Below, piece by piece: positions 22,301 through 34,570 of a stretch of DNA of 64,000 bases; positions within the stretch are counted from its first letter, which is position 1, and each line of letters opens with the position of its first letter. Under the pieces are notes generated by a model, which saw nothing but the letters and a program-made list of their open reading frames with translations, searched no databases and was not told the DNA's origin. Where the stretch lies: positions 75,964,663 to 76,028,662 of the forward strand of contig NC_089795.1 in assembly GCF_040412425.1 (NCBI RefSeq), written 5' to 3'. The stretch is from Macrobrachium rosenbergii (taxonomy: Eukaryota > Arthropoda > Malacostraca > Decapoda > Palaemonidae). Position numbers and translations under genes: made by a program.

Positions 22301-25156
22301 TCATTATTAAAGAAATGGACCTATGAAATAAAAGTTTCTCCTGCTTTGTTGTGTAAATTGTAAACCTGTTGACTAAATTTGGAGTAACATTGAATCTTTA
22401 GAAAGGTGTTCAGCACTGGAAAGCTATTTGGTTTGTAGGAGGGAGTTATCCAAGTCAGTTCTCATGTTTTCTGCAATTTGAGTGGGTTTGACTGCTACTA
22501 GCTTATTTGGGTATACTAAACCTAGCAAGGTCGTTTACCAGTAGCTGTAAGTTTTGCTTTGTTTGGGTTTTGGATGTAAAATTTTTATCTTATGCTTGCT
22601 TTTTAACTCTGTTGTAATACAAGCATTCTGGGGTGGATGTGGTTGAGGATTTTTCTCTTGGAGACTGTCAAGGAACTGTACTTTAATCGGAAGTTTTGCC
22701 AACTTTATTTACTAAGAACATTAAGCTAAATCTTACATGGAAACATGACATATGTCATGTTTTTTTAGTAAAATAAACTGCACAAAAAGATTTACAACCC
22801 ATTGTGTAAACTTAGTATTTATATTTTTTTAAAACCAGTATTTATATTAAGCTTTAACTTCAATCATAGCTAATTTTTGTATGGTCTTCTGGGCCAGGGT
22901 GCAAGATAAACTAAGTTGCATACTTTCGTATATAATGGTATAAATTCTTAGTCATAAGGAAATATTTAAGATGGTAACGTAAGGAAACATTCAAAAATAT
23001 TAACCAGTGATTATAATAAAATTTAACTTTCCAGATGGTTTGTATTGAAATGTCCTTACAGTAGAACAGTTTAGCTTTTAGCCACAAAGGAAGATTTTAT
23101 GAATTTTTAGGGAACTAGGGACTTGGTTTTACTAATGTGGACTCGACACATGTACAGTACTGCATATGGTTTTACCCAAGTGGTAGCTGTGAGTCGATGG
23201 TAGGTTTTCAACTGGGTTAACAAAATAATGCAGTCTGTTATGGTATCTTTGGTTCCAACTAGTAGTGACAGGAGAAATTGTTTGAGTGTCCGCCAGCAGA
23301 ATTAGATGCAGGTCTACTAAAACTTATATAAAAAAAATAGTGGAAACTGCTGCTGATGAGCATTCTTTGGTCTGTACCTCAAATGAAGTGGAGTGTGAGG
23401 CTGTAGGGTTAACTAATGTAGGTAGTGTATGTGCTATGAAAGAGAAACATGATGAGTGGACCATAGTATTTGTAGGATTTTATGGACGTTAACTGAAAAT
23501 TGGTAAGATTAGGTGGATGCATTAATTGGTTGGACTGTGGAACAAAATTTAGCAAAGTTTTCATTTGGCATTCATAAAAGCTATATTGATTATGAGCATT
23601 TCTGACCAGTTTTAACGTCGTCTGGGAAAGTTTGGCAATGTACTGTAGAGGCCTCAAGTTACAGTGAGGGCTGTTCTTAGAAGCATTTGGTAAGGTATAC
23701 AGAAAATTCTTTACCTAGTTGGATTTAAATATGAATTGCAATAGTTTGTCAGCGGTTAATATTATTCACCTTATAAGTGACAGGTTGTCTTTATATCTTG
23801 GTTAGAAGTGCTAACACAACGTTTTGGGTGGTTTATGGTGGGAAGAAAGCAAATCGTAACTAGAGCTGACACTGAATGACAAATTTACAGCTTAGATTCT
23901 GGGTATGGAAACACTGGTCCTGTTAAACTCTTCCTTCTGTAGCAGATCTGAAGCAATGAAGTTTTGTAAGTTTGTTCAGTGCTCTTCACAGAAGTAAATA
24001 GTACTAAAGTTATATCCTTTATTAGAAGTTAGGAATGTGGATAGATAATTAAACTAATGTACTGTATACAGTTCTGGAAGATGCAGTTAACTATTGGTAG
24101 CAAGTCCAACATATTTCAAGACAATGTTAAAGAATTGACAAAAACTTAAATGAAGTATTCTGGGTAGACTTGGAATTAATCCTGATTTAGTTTCATCCTG
24201 TGGTCAATACAGGCCGAATTAAAAATCAGTGTAGGGTAATTACTTGGTGGAATCACCATTCAAAGAAAGATAATTCCGTATAGTTTGGTATACAGTCTGC
24301 CAAAATTGCTGTATTGACAGCTATTGTCTGCAGTACTTCAATCATGATTTAAGCTTCAAGCAAATTAGTTTTATAAGCATCACCATTAAAGCTAGTTAGA
24401 AAGATATTGAAGTAGGTGTTATAACTTCAATATCGTCAGTATCCAGTTGAAGTAAAACGTTTACACTTATACGTGAGTGCCCCAGAGGTGGGAAAATTTT
24501 TGCTCAAAAATAACGGTAAATATGATTTTGTTTAACTTGAAAGGAAATCTAGCCTGTCGGGGCGAGTTCAAAATGCAATGAAGGGCCAAAATCCTTTGGA
24601 CATCAGGCGACCAAGAACTAAGAACTTTAATGGAAACCTTGTCAAATATGAAAATTTGATTAGAAGGCAACTAATATTATAGGCATACACTTGAAAGCCA
24701 CATAAACTTGGAGCTAAAGTGTGACTAAAACTTGTACAGAAATTTTGATGATTTTAGAGCCAGACATGATTTGTAAGTCCGACCCTGGCGCTGATTGCTA
24801 GTTGCTTTGAAAATTTGAAAGTAGTAGATTTCAGAATGATACAAGATTACAATTGTGATGAAAAATGACAAATATGTAACGAGAATAAGGTGATGAAGTT
24901 GGGCAATGGGGTGGTGTGAGATTATTAAAAGTGAATTCTGGGAAAATGGACTAAACATTTGTAATAGGCCACTTAGCTGGTTGTGGAATACAATGCATTA
25001 GTTCTTGATTGGCAGTATGTTTGTCTGGAGACTGGCTCGTTGATGGTGAGGAATGTGGGGCATTTAGAACTGCCTAAATTTGACAGTACTTTGGTTTTAT
25101 CCACATAAATTGGCTCAATTTTTTTTCTCCATTTCCTCCCTTCATATCCTCTCAGG

Positions 25157-25456
25157 TGTGGCTCCAACTTGAACTTAGTTGCCTTGAATGTTATTTTTCC
25201 TGGAACTTTTAGTATTGACGTATTCAAGTACAGTGAGTCTTGTCCTTATCTTCTCGTTACTGGATCCACTCGCAATTGATTGATTGTCAATAAGGCATTA
25301 AGTGGTAATGTAAATTACCACTAATTAAAATTTTGGGCAAAAAAAAAAAACGAACCACCCTTGCGCAAAAATTGCTTTACGTTTGTGTGGACAATAAAAA
25401 TGTCATATTAACTCCGTGTGCACGCAGTATGGAATAAAGGAAAATGCAGCCGAATC
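25157..25456 (+). other. Candidate terminal exon region
   Basis: A long pyrimidine tract followed by CTCTCAG| ends at 25156, the strongest acceptor in the region. Downstream lie a 9-bp palindrome (AGTGGTAAT/ATTACCACT, 25300-25322), a 12-base A-run and AATAAA near 25434. A competing donor (ACA|GTGAGT) at about 25229 would make it internal instead. No open reading frame is evident. Confidence 0.25.
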
Positions 25457-26276
25457 AAAATTCTATTAAGATAGTGGTAATAAGTGAAAACCAAAGAAAA
25501 AGTAGGCTTGAAAGTGACTGTAGATTTACACATTCTGACTAACGTCATCAGTTGTAGCTAACACTTCTTTTTGAATGTATAGTTCGAAGTTGACGTATAT
25601 TTTAATTTACTTTGATTTACGACATGTATGTGTAGGCGAAAGTGACGTAGGCTTGAGGTATTCATCTTTGGCATTTGTACATCTTCCTACACACGCATGG
25701 TTAGCATCAAGAGAGGCTGAGAATTATCACTATAACTATAACACTTACACAAACATTTAAAAAAGACAGGTACTTGTGAAGACTCTCCTCAAGAGGTGAA
25801 ACTGGGAGCCAATTCTTCATTTAAATGCTAGACCTTGCAGTTCTTGATGTTTAAAAAAGACATAAACTGTGAATCTGACATAGTGGTTTTGGTGTTTTCA
25901 TTAAATACGTTTTCCTCAACCACTTCCAGGTACGTATTACCAATTAGCACACCCATGGTAGACAGACAGTCTTGGTGGCGTAGGTCAAGAGCAATTCTTG
26001 TATCTTTGCTTCGGAAAAAATAAGAATTCTATACCAGATCTGCGTCAACTGTTGTAAATAATTCCAATAGCTTCACCCCATTACACCATTCGTTTATGCA
26101 GTGCCACCTCGGGACACTGTCATAGTAATTTGTTCGCTGTATTCAGTATGATATTTTAAGGAATGATGCTCCAGTACATAGGGAAACAAAATTTTTGTAC
26201 TTTATTTGTGGTGTTTTGTTCTAGGAAAAAGGTGTAGAATGGATTACCTCTATAAAGGGTTTTTTATATCCAGTAT
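25457..26276. other. Unique sequence
   Basis: The T/G bias fades here. Short frames at 25575 and 25835 have no recognised motif. Confidence 0.45.
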
Positions 26277-26402
26277 TAGTAGTCAGGTACTTAAGTCTCC
26301 CACAAGACTTGGAAACTGGATTTCTTGAATATCCCATGGTAGTAGTTAGGTCCTTAATCTCCCGTAACTTTTGTAAACTGGATTTTTTGGCAAAGTTCCG
26401 TT
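26277..26402. repeat. Two-copy tandem duplication, about 63-bp unit
   Basis: Both copies start TAGTAGT(C/T)AGGT and contain AAACTGGATTT near their ends, with several substitutions and small indels between. The second start is 63 bases after the first. Confidence 0.7.
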
Positions 26403-27693
26403 GATTTTTTTACCAGCCTGTTTTATTGTCTTAGCATTTCATTCGAGTTACTTTTTAAGTGTTTTATCTTTCCAGGGGATTAGGTCCATCTCCTCGTCAT
26501 ACAAATGTAAGACACATGATTGCTCATTAGAGCAAGAGTGAAAAAGTACCACGGTCATGGACACCACTTGAGTGCACTAGAATTAGAAACTTTCCTCTAT
26601 TGCATTGCAGACAAAATATAGCTGTTTTTGTTCTCGTCAAGTTCACTTTTGGAGGTGGGCTTCCCCGACATTCGCTTAATTTGTACTCAACGAGAAAAAA
26701 TCGTTGTTGGGAATGTGGAAATGGAGAAATAATGAGATATGGCGTCATTCATACATCTTTGCTGATGGCAAAATATTTCTCGCACGCAGCGCTGCAGAAC
26801 CAATGGGATGGAAAAAACTACCACATAAATAGTTAAATCTCATGTCGTTTGCCTAACAGTAACCCATTTGTCTGCCCTGACTCGGATGAATTGTCCATTT
26901 TCTTTGGTATGAGGTTTTCCTCATACAGTACCCGAAAATCCTTTAGAACAAAAGGGAAGACCACTAATAGTTTTCCATATGTTTAACCAGTTTCATAAAT
27001 TATGGCAAAAAAATATGTCTGGTAATCTGAATTTACACATCTAGTCACCACACAAGTTTGCAAGGTTACATGGGCAGCTTGCTTTCCTTGATGAGAATTC
27101 CAGGCCAGCTAATGAAATGTGGGTCATTGTAAAGTACTCCCAAACAAGTACTGTAAAATCTATTGATCAGGCTTTGTGAAAACAGGTCATAGAAGTAAAG
27201 ATTATTGCTAGTACTCCACCAACAAAAGCTGAAGTTTTTCAGCACAGCAAAAGAGCAGCCTGTCAGCTTTGTTCACTTGATCGCTAGCAGTTAGTCAAGA
27301 CCTTGCCCTTCCCAACACAGGTTAGAGGTATTTGTACAAGACTTTCTCAGTTGTTAACAGACTCTAGAAGAACCAGCTCTTCTATTATGAATTGGTTACC
27401 TGTGTCTTAACAAAATTGTGCATTAATTGATGCAAATGCAAATTTTCCAATCCTTTAGATGCTTCAAGGAGAATTTTAGGTGATAATTTGTATAGTTTTT
27501 CAAAGGAAAATTACCAATTATGAGATACATAGAGATTATTCCTATGTAGGAAAAAGTTACGTTGGTGTGTATTATTTATTCAAAGGTGGCCTTTTAGACC
27601 TTGAGACTTGGGTTACTATGTTAAGTGCAGTTCGCTATCTTGAAATGAGTTAGGTTTCTTGAAGCAAGTTTAGAAACCATTAGTTTAATCATT
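26403..27693. other. Unique sequence
   Basis: Microsatellite-free, no recognised gene. The opposing frames 26527-26748 and 26600-26836 overlap each other and have no motif support. Confidence 0.45.
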
Positions 27694-28545
27694 AGATTAG
27701 ACTTATTGAAACTACCATCAGTTCAGTCCACAGTTACAGTTCATGAAAACGCCTTTAGTGTAATCGACAGTTAGAGTCCATGGAACTTCCTTTAGTGTAA
27801 TCTACAGTTAGATTTCATGGAACCACCTTTAGTGTAATCGACAGTTGGGTTTCATGGAACCACTTTTAGTGTAATCTACAGTTAGGTTTCATGGAACCAC
27901 CTTTAGTGTAATCTACAGTTAGGTTTCATGGAACCTCCTTTAGTGTAATCTACGGTTAGAGTTCATGGAACCTCCTTTAGTGTAATTTACAGTTAGGCTT
28001 CATGGAACCACCTTTATAGTAATCGACAGTTAGGTTTAATGGAACCACCTTTAGTGTAATCGACAGTTAGGTTTCATGGAACCACCTTTAATGTAATCTA
28101 TAGTTAGGTTTCATGGAACCACCTCTAGTGTAATCTACAGTTAGGTTTCATGGAACCACCTTTAGTGTAATCTACAGTTAGGTTTCATGGAACCTCCTTT
28201 AGTGTAATCTATGGTTAGAGTTCATGGAACCTCCTTTAGTGTAATTTACAGTTAGGCTTCATGGAACCACCTTTATAGTAATCGACAGTTAGGTTTAATG
28301 GAACCACCTTTAGTGTAATCGACAGTTAGGTTTCATGGAACCACCTTTATTGCTTTAGGTTTCATGGAAATCTAGTGACAGTTAGGTTTCATGGAACCAC
28401 CTTTAGTGTAATCTACAGTTAGGTTTCATGGAACCAGCTTTAGTGTAATCGACAGTTAGGTTTCATGGAACCAGCTTTAGTGTAATCGACATTAAAATTT
28501 CATGAAACCTCCATTAGCTTAATCGACAGGTTAATGAAAGATCAT
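27694..28545. repeat. 37-bp minisatellite with higher-order repeat
   Basis: About 22 tandem copies of a 37-bp unit beginning GTTAGGTTTCATGGAACC and continuing ACCTTTAGTGTAATCTACA, with point variants that mark individual units. A run of seven distinct variant units starting near 27955 recurs from 28214, an offset of 259 bp (7 x 37), showing duplication of a seven-unit block. The unit is not a multiple of three, so it does not encode a protein repeat. The outer copies are more diverged than the inner ones, as expected for a growing array. Confidence 0.95.
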
Positions 28546-28962
28546 AGTGCTAATTACATGTCATCGGAAATTGCCTTGAGGTTCGAAGGAACTGTTTGCA
28601 TCGTCCTATTGACGTTGTAAGGGTTACAAAGAAAAATATAAAGCAAAAGACTTGAAAAAGTGAACTACAATTAAAAGATGCGCATGGCCTCATGTTATCA
28701 AAATTCTCATATCACATTATCGTTTCTTTTATTTGGTGTCGGGTTCTATATGTGTTACAGATTTCTTCAGTTTTCCTCTTCGCTGCCTTCATTGTATTAA
28801 TGCTATCCATAAAGGCCAAGAATTTGTATCATATATTGACAGTGAGCATTACCTCCTCGTTTCTCGATACTTTTGCAATATAAAGGATGGTTTTCATATT
28901 GTTGGGTGGAAAAAACTAAATTGATTGTCATTAAGTATAAGTACTGTGAATACAATACTTAC
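28546..28962. other. Unique sequence
   Basis: No recognised gene. Overlapping frames at 28692 and 28733 are hydrophobic because of T-rich sequence. Confidence 0.45.
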
Positions 28963-28970
28963 ACACACAC

Positions 28971-29055
<85 letters not shown>
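28963..29055. repeat. (CA)n(TA)n microsatellite
   Basis: A short CA run followed by about 42 TA units. It ends the long microsatellite-free stretch. Confidence 0.97.
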
Positions 29056-29058
<3 letters not shown>

Positions 29059-31051
29059 AAGTGTATAGAGATGATGACTAACGTATACATTTTTGACCTT
29101 CAAAATGAAGTGGCTTACCGGTTCGTCAGATCCTGGCGGGACAATAAGCTTACCTTTAGGGAACACAATCAGTCTTTCATGGTTGGGTTGCGCTTGCTTC
29201 GTTCATATCCCTATGTATACTCTGCAATATACAATTATAATAAACGTGTATTATTCAATAAACACTTTATTTTTTAATTATGTATTGTGTTTTTAACTGA
29301 TATGCCTTTCGTTAAATATTTCGGTTGACTAATATTTGGAAAAATATTCCACAAAGATACGAAAGACTATTGGAAGCGGTATGAAAAACAATGAAAAACT
29401 GCAACTTCCCTGAAGGTGTATCGCCTGTCTTTTGTTTACAATGCGCGGCGCCATCTACCGGTCAGTCTGCGTATGAGGTCGGTGACTTATATGCATTGTT
29501 TACCTTTTGGTATTCCAATAACCGAGATTTATTTTATCTACACGAGAATTCTGAAGCAACGCGGCCAACCGTTATCGCAGGAATCTTTTATATTAACTTT
29601 AGATTTGCACGGTCCTTTATGCATTCAAATAAAGAGGATAATAGTATTGGCGGCAGAATATTTGCGCATTGGTCTATTCACGGTTTCTCACAGCGGAGAG
29701 AACATGGCTGATGTGCAATGAAAGATGTTCACATAAATATTGAAATACTCCAACAATGGACCCTTCACTTCCATCCAAGCCTGAGGGATGGGCAAAGATG
29801 GGCGCAAGCATAATGCAAATAAATAGAACGAGGAGATAAATAAATACCTTATCTTTTCTGGGGTAGAGCTTGAGGTGCAGACCACTTCCACTTGGCTCTT
29901 GACCTATGGATTCCTATCGGCTGAGAAAAGAGGAGGAAAGTCAAAAACATTTCCCGCTCGGAAATCTCTCGGGCGTGATACAGAGAATTTTGAGGAATGC
30001 AAGAGAAGAATGACTCATGTGTTTCAAAGCCATTTTCCAGCCAGAGTAGTAAAAAGATTCGATGCATCCAATGTATATCTAAATAAACTGAACACCGCGA
30101 GTAATATTTCCGTAAGTAGTACCAAGTAGATGATTGTAGTACACGCACCCACACCCATACACCCACATACTCGGATGTTTGTGTATTTTTGCATGAAATA
30201 AGTAAATAACCCACATTTTTCAAGTTATACTTTAGACTGAATTTCATGAACAGCAGACATTTAGAGAATGCTCTCTAACATAAACTTCCTGCTTCCTGGG
30301 CCACTGTGAACGGAACAGTATCTTGAGGTCTTTTATGCGGGATAGAAGCAGTCTTCAAGTTACGTTCATTTAATTAGTGCATTTGCTTTAGTGTTCATTT
30401 GTGACATTTGCATTGCCCATGGTTGCGTTTAATCCGTTTCGTTGAAACCCGTACCATAACCATATAAAAATTTCGGTTATATGAAGATTGAATTTTGATG
30501 TCATAAAAGTTCTTGAAAAGATGTCAATTATCTTGTGACCTAGAAAAAAAATCACTTGTCTACAATAGGAATCTATAACATAGCAAGGTGACAATGGTGT
30601 AAGTTACTTAAGTCGATCCATATATGTGTAGTCATTTTTATATTTTTATATTTTTTATACTTGACAAAGTCTGAGAGAGAGCGTTTTCCTTTTCATCAAC
30701 GATAAGCATCTTTGATTCACTTTCATAAATTTCAGTCGTTCAGCAACATTTATTCTCAGACGCTTTAACTGCTTAATATGAAGTTCTCCCTCAATGACAA
30801 TGAATAAATAAACCCAGATCGCCATTCTTAAGACGTAGTCGTTTGTCTTACAGCTTATTTTTAGCAAAGGTCCATTGAAGTGTTTTGCCTTAAATACTCG
30901 GGTTGCGTTCTACTCCGCTCACAGTCAAGAGTTAGATTCTTATAGCAGAATGATCATGATAGTTCTGTCCAGCATGTGGCGTTCAAACTCGAAAGCCCGA
31001 GAGCAAGCGCGCACGCATACGTTAATTGGGTGGCCAGATTAGAATTCGTTC

Positions 31052-31053
<2 letters not shown>
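29056..31053. other. Unique sequence with several open short frames
   Basis: Frames at 29391-29711 and 29416-29721 overlap and have fairly balanced composition, but I recognise no family. ACAATGCGCGGCGCCATCTA lies at about 29439-29458 (see findings). The rest, including frames at 29849-30247 and 29875-30129 on opposite strands, has no motif. Confidence 0.45.

Positions 31054-31111
<58 letters not shown>
31054..31111. repeat. (CT)n microsatellite
   Basis: About 28 perfect CT units. Confidence 0.97.
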
Positions 31112-31114
<3 letters not shown>

Positions 31115-32572
31115 GTGAAAACGTTTCTTTGCATGATGGCAGAAAAAGAAAGAAAATCGACTAAAAAAATTCAGACAAGAAGCTCAGTATGGTAGCTCCA
31201 ATAAGATAGACCATTGAAAGTTGGTGAAACTGGAGAAATTCCGCGGAAAGATAAAGAAACAGAGGGAGACACTGTTAACCCAAAGACAACGACTACAGAG
31301 AAACAAGACTGTCACCGTTCGACACTGTTACCAGATCACCTCCGTAAAGTGATTTCCTCTGATGGTGGCGCGCAACTTCTGAAGCCTCGTTATAACGAAT
31401 CCGTATAGGTTTTACTTTGATATAGTTATCAGGATGATTTGGTAGACGTGCTTACGTTCCATTAGCTAAACGAGATTTAAAATGTTTATTTCAAGTATAT
31501 TAATTGGTGTTCTACCGACGTGGATGCGTTTATTACAGAGGGGAAGCATTGCCACATAGTGCCACTAGCTATCGGATGTCACCTAGGTCCCGGGGTGTTA
31601 TCTCTTTTAATGCCACGATGCCCAGACGGAGTGCCACTGGTCTTCATAACTTTTTTCCCTTTCGTTTATCTTTTGAACCCTTTTAGATTCGTGACATCCT
31701 ATCACTAAGACCTATACCCCCAGTCCCAAAGTCCATAAAGATTTCGCGGCTCAAATAGCCACCGTTCAGGGTAAGATTTTAGTGCGGATTGTCTTGCAAG
31801 ATGTAAAGTAAAAGCAAGCAACTCTGCGCATGAGTCATGTACAGAGATTCTTTTCATTTGCTTATTGATACTTTCTCTCTTTAGATTACATTAGAAGATT
31901 TTCATCTTGCTATTGTGGCAAGAAGATATTTGTAATTTCTTGTTGAGAGGTACAAAAACAATCCGAATCTTTTCCAAATGTTCCATCAGTATTTAAGAGC
32001 AAGTCTGAAAGCAGTAAATTTGCTTGTATTTTTACGAGTCCTATTAAGTTCAAGGCTTTTTTTTTTAATTCCAAGGGAAGGGCAGCGAATATTAAAGGGA
32101 CACAATTTGAAATAAATATTCGACATGATAAAGCAAAATGTAAAATCACTTATTTAATTATTAAGTCTTAATAAGCAGCACCGTGCTATGTGGGACGACA
32201 GTTGTAGACGCATAGCCTATGCATATGAAATAGAAGCTTGTCATCATATGTTGACATATGTTCAAAATTACATTCGTGTGGTTGAAACCTAGAGCTTCAT
32301 GATGCTATTGTGACGACATATGAGGTCATTGACTTATATCAAACGCATGCACGAGCGTCAAACACATGCGCGAGCGAGAGAGAAAGCGAGAGTTCGGAAG
32401 TTATACAAGACCCGGTCTGAACAGTTATGCATCTGAAGCACAATTTGTTTGCTTAACATTTTAAGTTGCTGTGAACTTCCTCACACCGTAAGGTTATTGA
32501 TACTGACAAGATCTAGATCTTGGATACTGACATCCTGACATGAATGCTACGAAGAGTCGGGATAACAAATGT
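31112..32572. other. Unique sequence
   Basis: No recognised gene. Two overlapping frames (31504-31686, 31520-31708) are open in a GC-richer patch but carry no motif I can name. A short GA/GC-rich patch lies at about 32350-32390. Confidence 0.45.
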
Positions 32573-32646
32573 GTCGCAATGGCCTATAATGATCTTGTTT
32601 CATTTCAGGATAACATAACACAGCATTTACCAAGGAACAGTTTTAC

Positions 32647-32728
<82 letters not shown>

Positions 32729-32816
32729 GTATTATGTGTGTGTCAAAGCTGTTCCTAGGGAAATGCTGTGTTATGCTATGTTGAAATGAAACAAGAATAT
32801 TATTGGCTATGTATAT
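32573..32816. repeat. Foldback element with TA core
   Basis: The left arm (about 32582-32650, containing CTTGTTTCATTTCAGG and ATAACACAGCATTTACC) is the imperfect reverse complement of the right arm (about 32727-32816, containing GGGAAATGCTGTGTTATG and GAAATGAAACAAG). A TA array of about 73 bases (32654-32726) forms the loop side. Because the arms are inverted copies, both strands translate to similar peptides (plus LVSFQDNITQH, minus [11 protein letters not shown]), which is a repeat artefact and not a gene. Confidence 0.9.
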
Positions 32817-32827
32817 ATTTGTATGTA

Positions 32828-32832
32828 CATAC

Positions 32833-32891
<59 letters not shown>

Positions 32892-32932
32892 CTGTATATT
32901 CATATATATATATATATATATATACACATACA

Positions 32933-32975
<43 letters not shown>

Positions 32976-33025
32976 ACACCTATACCCCCCTCACACACAT
33001 ATATGTGTATGTGTGTGTAATTAGC
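32828..33025. repeat. TA/CA/GT compound microsatellite
   Basis: Long interrupted TA repeats with ACTGTA, ACACATAC and GTGTAC interruptions, ending in CA and GT runs. It follows the foldback element almost directly. Confidence 0.95.
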
Positions 33026-33704
33026 TGTGTAAGTTGCATGTGTATGCGTATGTGGCCTGTGCGCGTTGCGGACATCCTTGTGGGAATACCAACCTCCCAT
33101 ACAGGAAAAGAGAAATTTTACCGTAGCTTTTAGCAACAATGCGTAAGACAAGGTGTCCTTTCAGACGCCTCAGCGCTATCATATTCCAGGATTTCGCTAC
33201 AAATCTGTGGCTGGGAATACAAACATCTTAAAAATCTATCTCGGAAAAGCTCGGCGAGATTCGCCCTAAGTGCACATTACCGTAAAGATACTTTTCATTT
33301 GAAAGCCGGCGTGGAAGGACGAAACGAATTTCTTTTTTTACTTTGCTCTCTAATGGACATATTTTTTCCCTCCCTTCGCTCGGCCTGGTGTTGGAGGGGT
33401 GTATAGCAAAGATCTCCATTGTGTCAGATCGGAGGATACCCCACGGTGTACCCTGGTGGGTAGGGGTGGAGGGGTTGAGGGAAGAAATGCCACCTTGTTT
33501 TGTTTTTGTCAACCAAACACAGCGCCGTGGAATGCCGCCGGAACCCTTTCGTCAGGGTTCGAGTACAGGACGCGTTTGACAGATATTTGGGACACAAGCA
33601 GCTTGACAAAGTTTTATCTAAACTTGGAGAGAAAGGTATTTACAGTATTTCTTGCTTTCAGCTCAGCATATTTGTGCGATCAATGTCAAAATTTTTTTTT
33701 TTAC

Positions 33705-33708
<4 letters not shown>
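33026..33708. other. GC-richer unique sequence with opposing short frames
   Basis: This block is clearly richer in G and C than its microsatellite flanks. Minus frame 33228-33512 (94 codons) and plus frames 33343-33579 and 33399-33710 overlap. None has a recognisable domain or splice support. It might hold a small exon of an unrecognised gene, with weak support. Confidence 0.3.

Positions 33709-33780
<72 letters not shown>
33709..33780. repeat. (AAT)n microsatellite
   Basis: About 24 perfect AAT units, directly abutting the palindrome to its right. Confidence 0.97.
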
Positions 33781-33781
<1 letters not shown>

Positions 33782-33784
33782 TGA

Positions 33785-33863
33785 GTAATGAAAATCCACA
33801 ATTTTATAGTAAATATATTACTATGTAAAATGAATTATTATATAATAGTGGATTTTCATTCTT
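33785..33863. repeat. Short palindrome beside the AAT array
   Basis: AATGAAAATCCAC at the left pairs with GTGGATTTTCATT at the right, and the inner TAGTAAATATATTACTA also folds. A gap separates outer and inner stems. Position and style mirror the palindrome at 8783-8920. Confidence 0.75.
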
Positions 33864-34039
33864 CAGATTGTTTTTCACGGGTTTGTGAATTTCATTTCAA
33901 TAATACTAATAATAATACTAATAATAAAGATAATTTCGGATCTTTTGTGCTTGCTAAGTTCAAAGAAAGGAGGGAAAGAATCTTATTGGTTGTAGTCTGT
34001 TCGGTGCCATGTCCTTAAGAAATGGCGTGAGTCATACAT

Positions 34040-34042
<3 letters not shown>

Positions 34043-34086
<44 letters not shown>
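34043..34086. repeat. (GA)n microsatellite
   Basis: About 22 perfect GA units. Confidence 0.95.
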
Positions 34087-34088
<2 letters not shown>

Positions 34089-34124
34089 CATTATGGAGCA
34101 TAATGGATAAAAAACAAGCAAAAG

Positions 34125-34570
34125 ATGCGCCGAAGTTTCTTCGGCGCAATCGAGTCTTCTGTACGGCGTATAATGCTGTATGAAACTCAGCCACGGACCA
34201 TGAAACTCTCAGACAGCCCGGTGGTGGCCGGTGTTGTTGGCACCTATGGCGGTGCCAGACGCACGATCATGGCTAACTTTAACCTAAAATGAAATAAAAA
34301 CTACTGAGGCTGCAATTTTGTATGTTTGATGATTGGAGGGTGGATGATCAACACACCAAATTGCCAGTCTTTCCAGTCCATTTCTCTGTAATTGATGATG
34401 GAACCTGATGAACCGAAGTGTGGTTCATGATAGATGATTGGAGGGTGGATGATCAACACACCAAATTGCAGCCCTGTAGCCTCAGTAGTTTTTAAGATCT
34501 GAGAGTGGACAGAAAAAATGCGGACGAAGAGACAAATAGCCATCCCTAGTTTTCTTTTAGAGAAAACTAA
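34125..34570 (+). mobile_element. Family A interspersed element, copy 2
   Basis: It starts with the hairpin TGCGCCGAAGTTTCTTCGGC and ends with AGTTTTC...GAAAACTAAA. It carries an internal duplication absent from other copies: GATGATTGGAGGGTGGATGA occurs near 34328 and again near 34433, making this copy about 60 bp longer than the usual 390. No coding potential. Confidence 0.85.

Larger units (their letters stand above)
18640..25456 (+). ncRNA. Putative spliced transcript, possibly lncRNA or 5' UTR introns
   Basis: The plus strand is markedly T- and G-rich relative to A and C and free of microsatellites, unlike both flanks. Consensus splice sites are visible: donor CAG|GTAAGT at about 18879, acceptor TACTTGCAG| at about 19061, donor AAG|GTACGT at about 19159, and a strong pyrimidine-tract acceptor at about 25156. 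AATAAA occurs at about 25434. Frames through the first two exons close quickly, so this would be a non-coding RNA or the untranslated 5' part of a gene outside the window. The bounds are approximate; no RNA evidence is available. Confidence 0.35.

Noticed and set aside
23286..23492. 68-codon plus-strand frame with balanced composition
   Set aside because: No ATG at its start, no family signature, and it lies in intron-like T/G-rich DNA.
23445..23500. C/D-box snoRNA-like pair (ATGATGA ... CTGA) in the putative host intron
   Set aside because: No terminal stem and no C'/D' boxes, and other TGATGA sites in the region lack a matching CTGA, so chance is likely.
33540..33570. tRNA-like GGGTTCGAGTAC near 33556
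   Set aside because: No A box or acceptor stem at the right distance.
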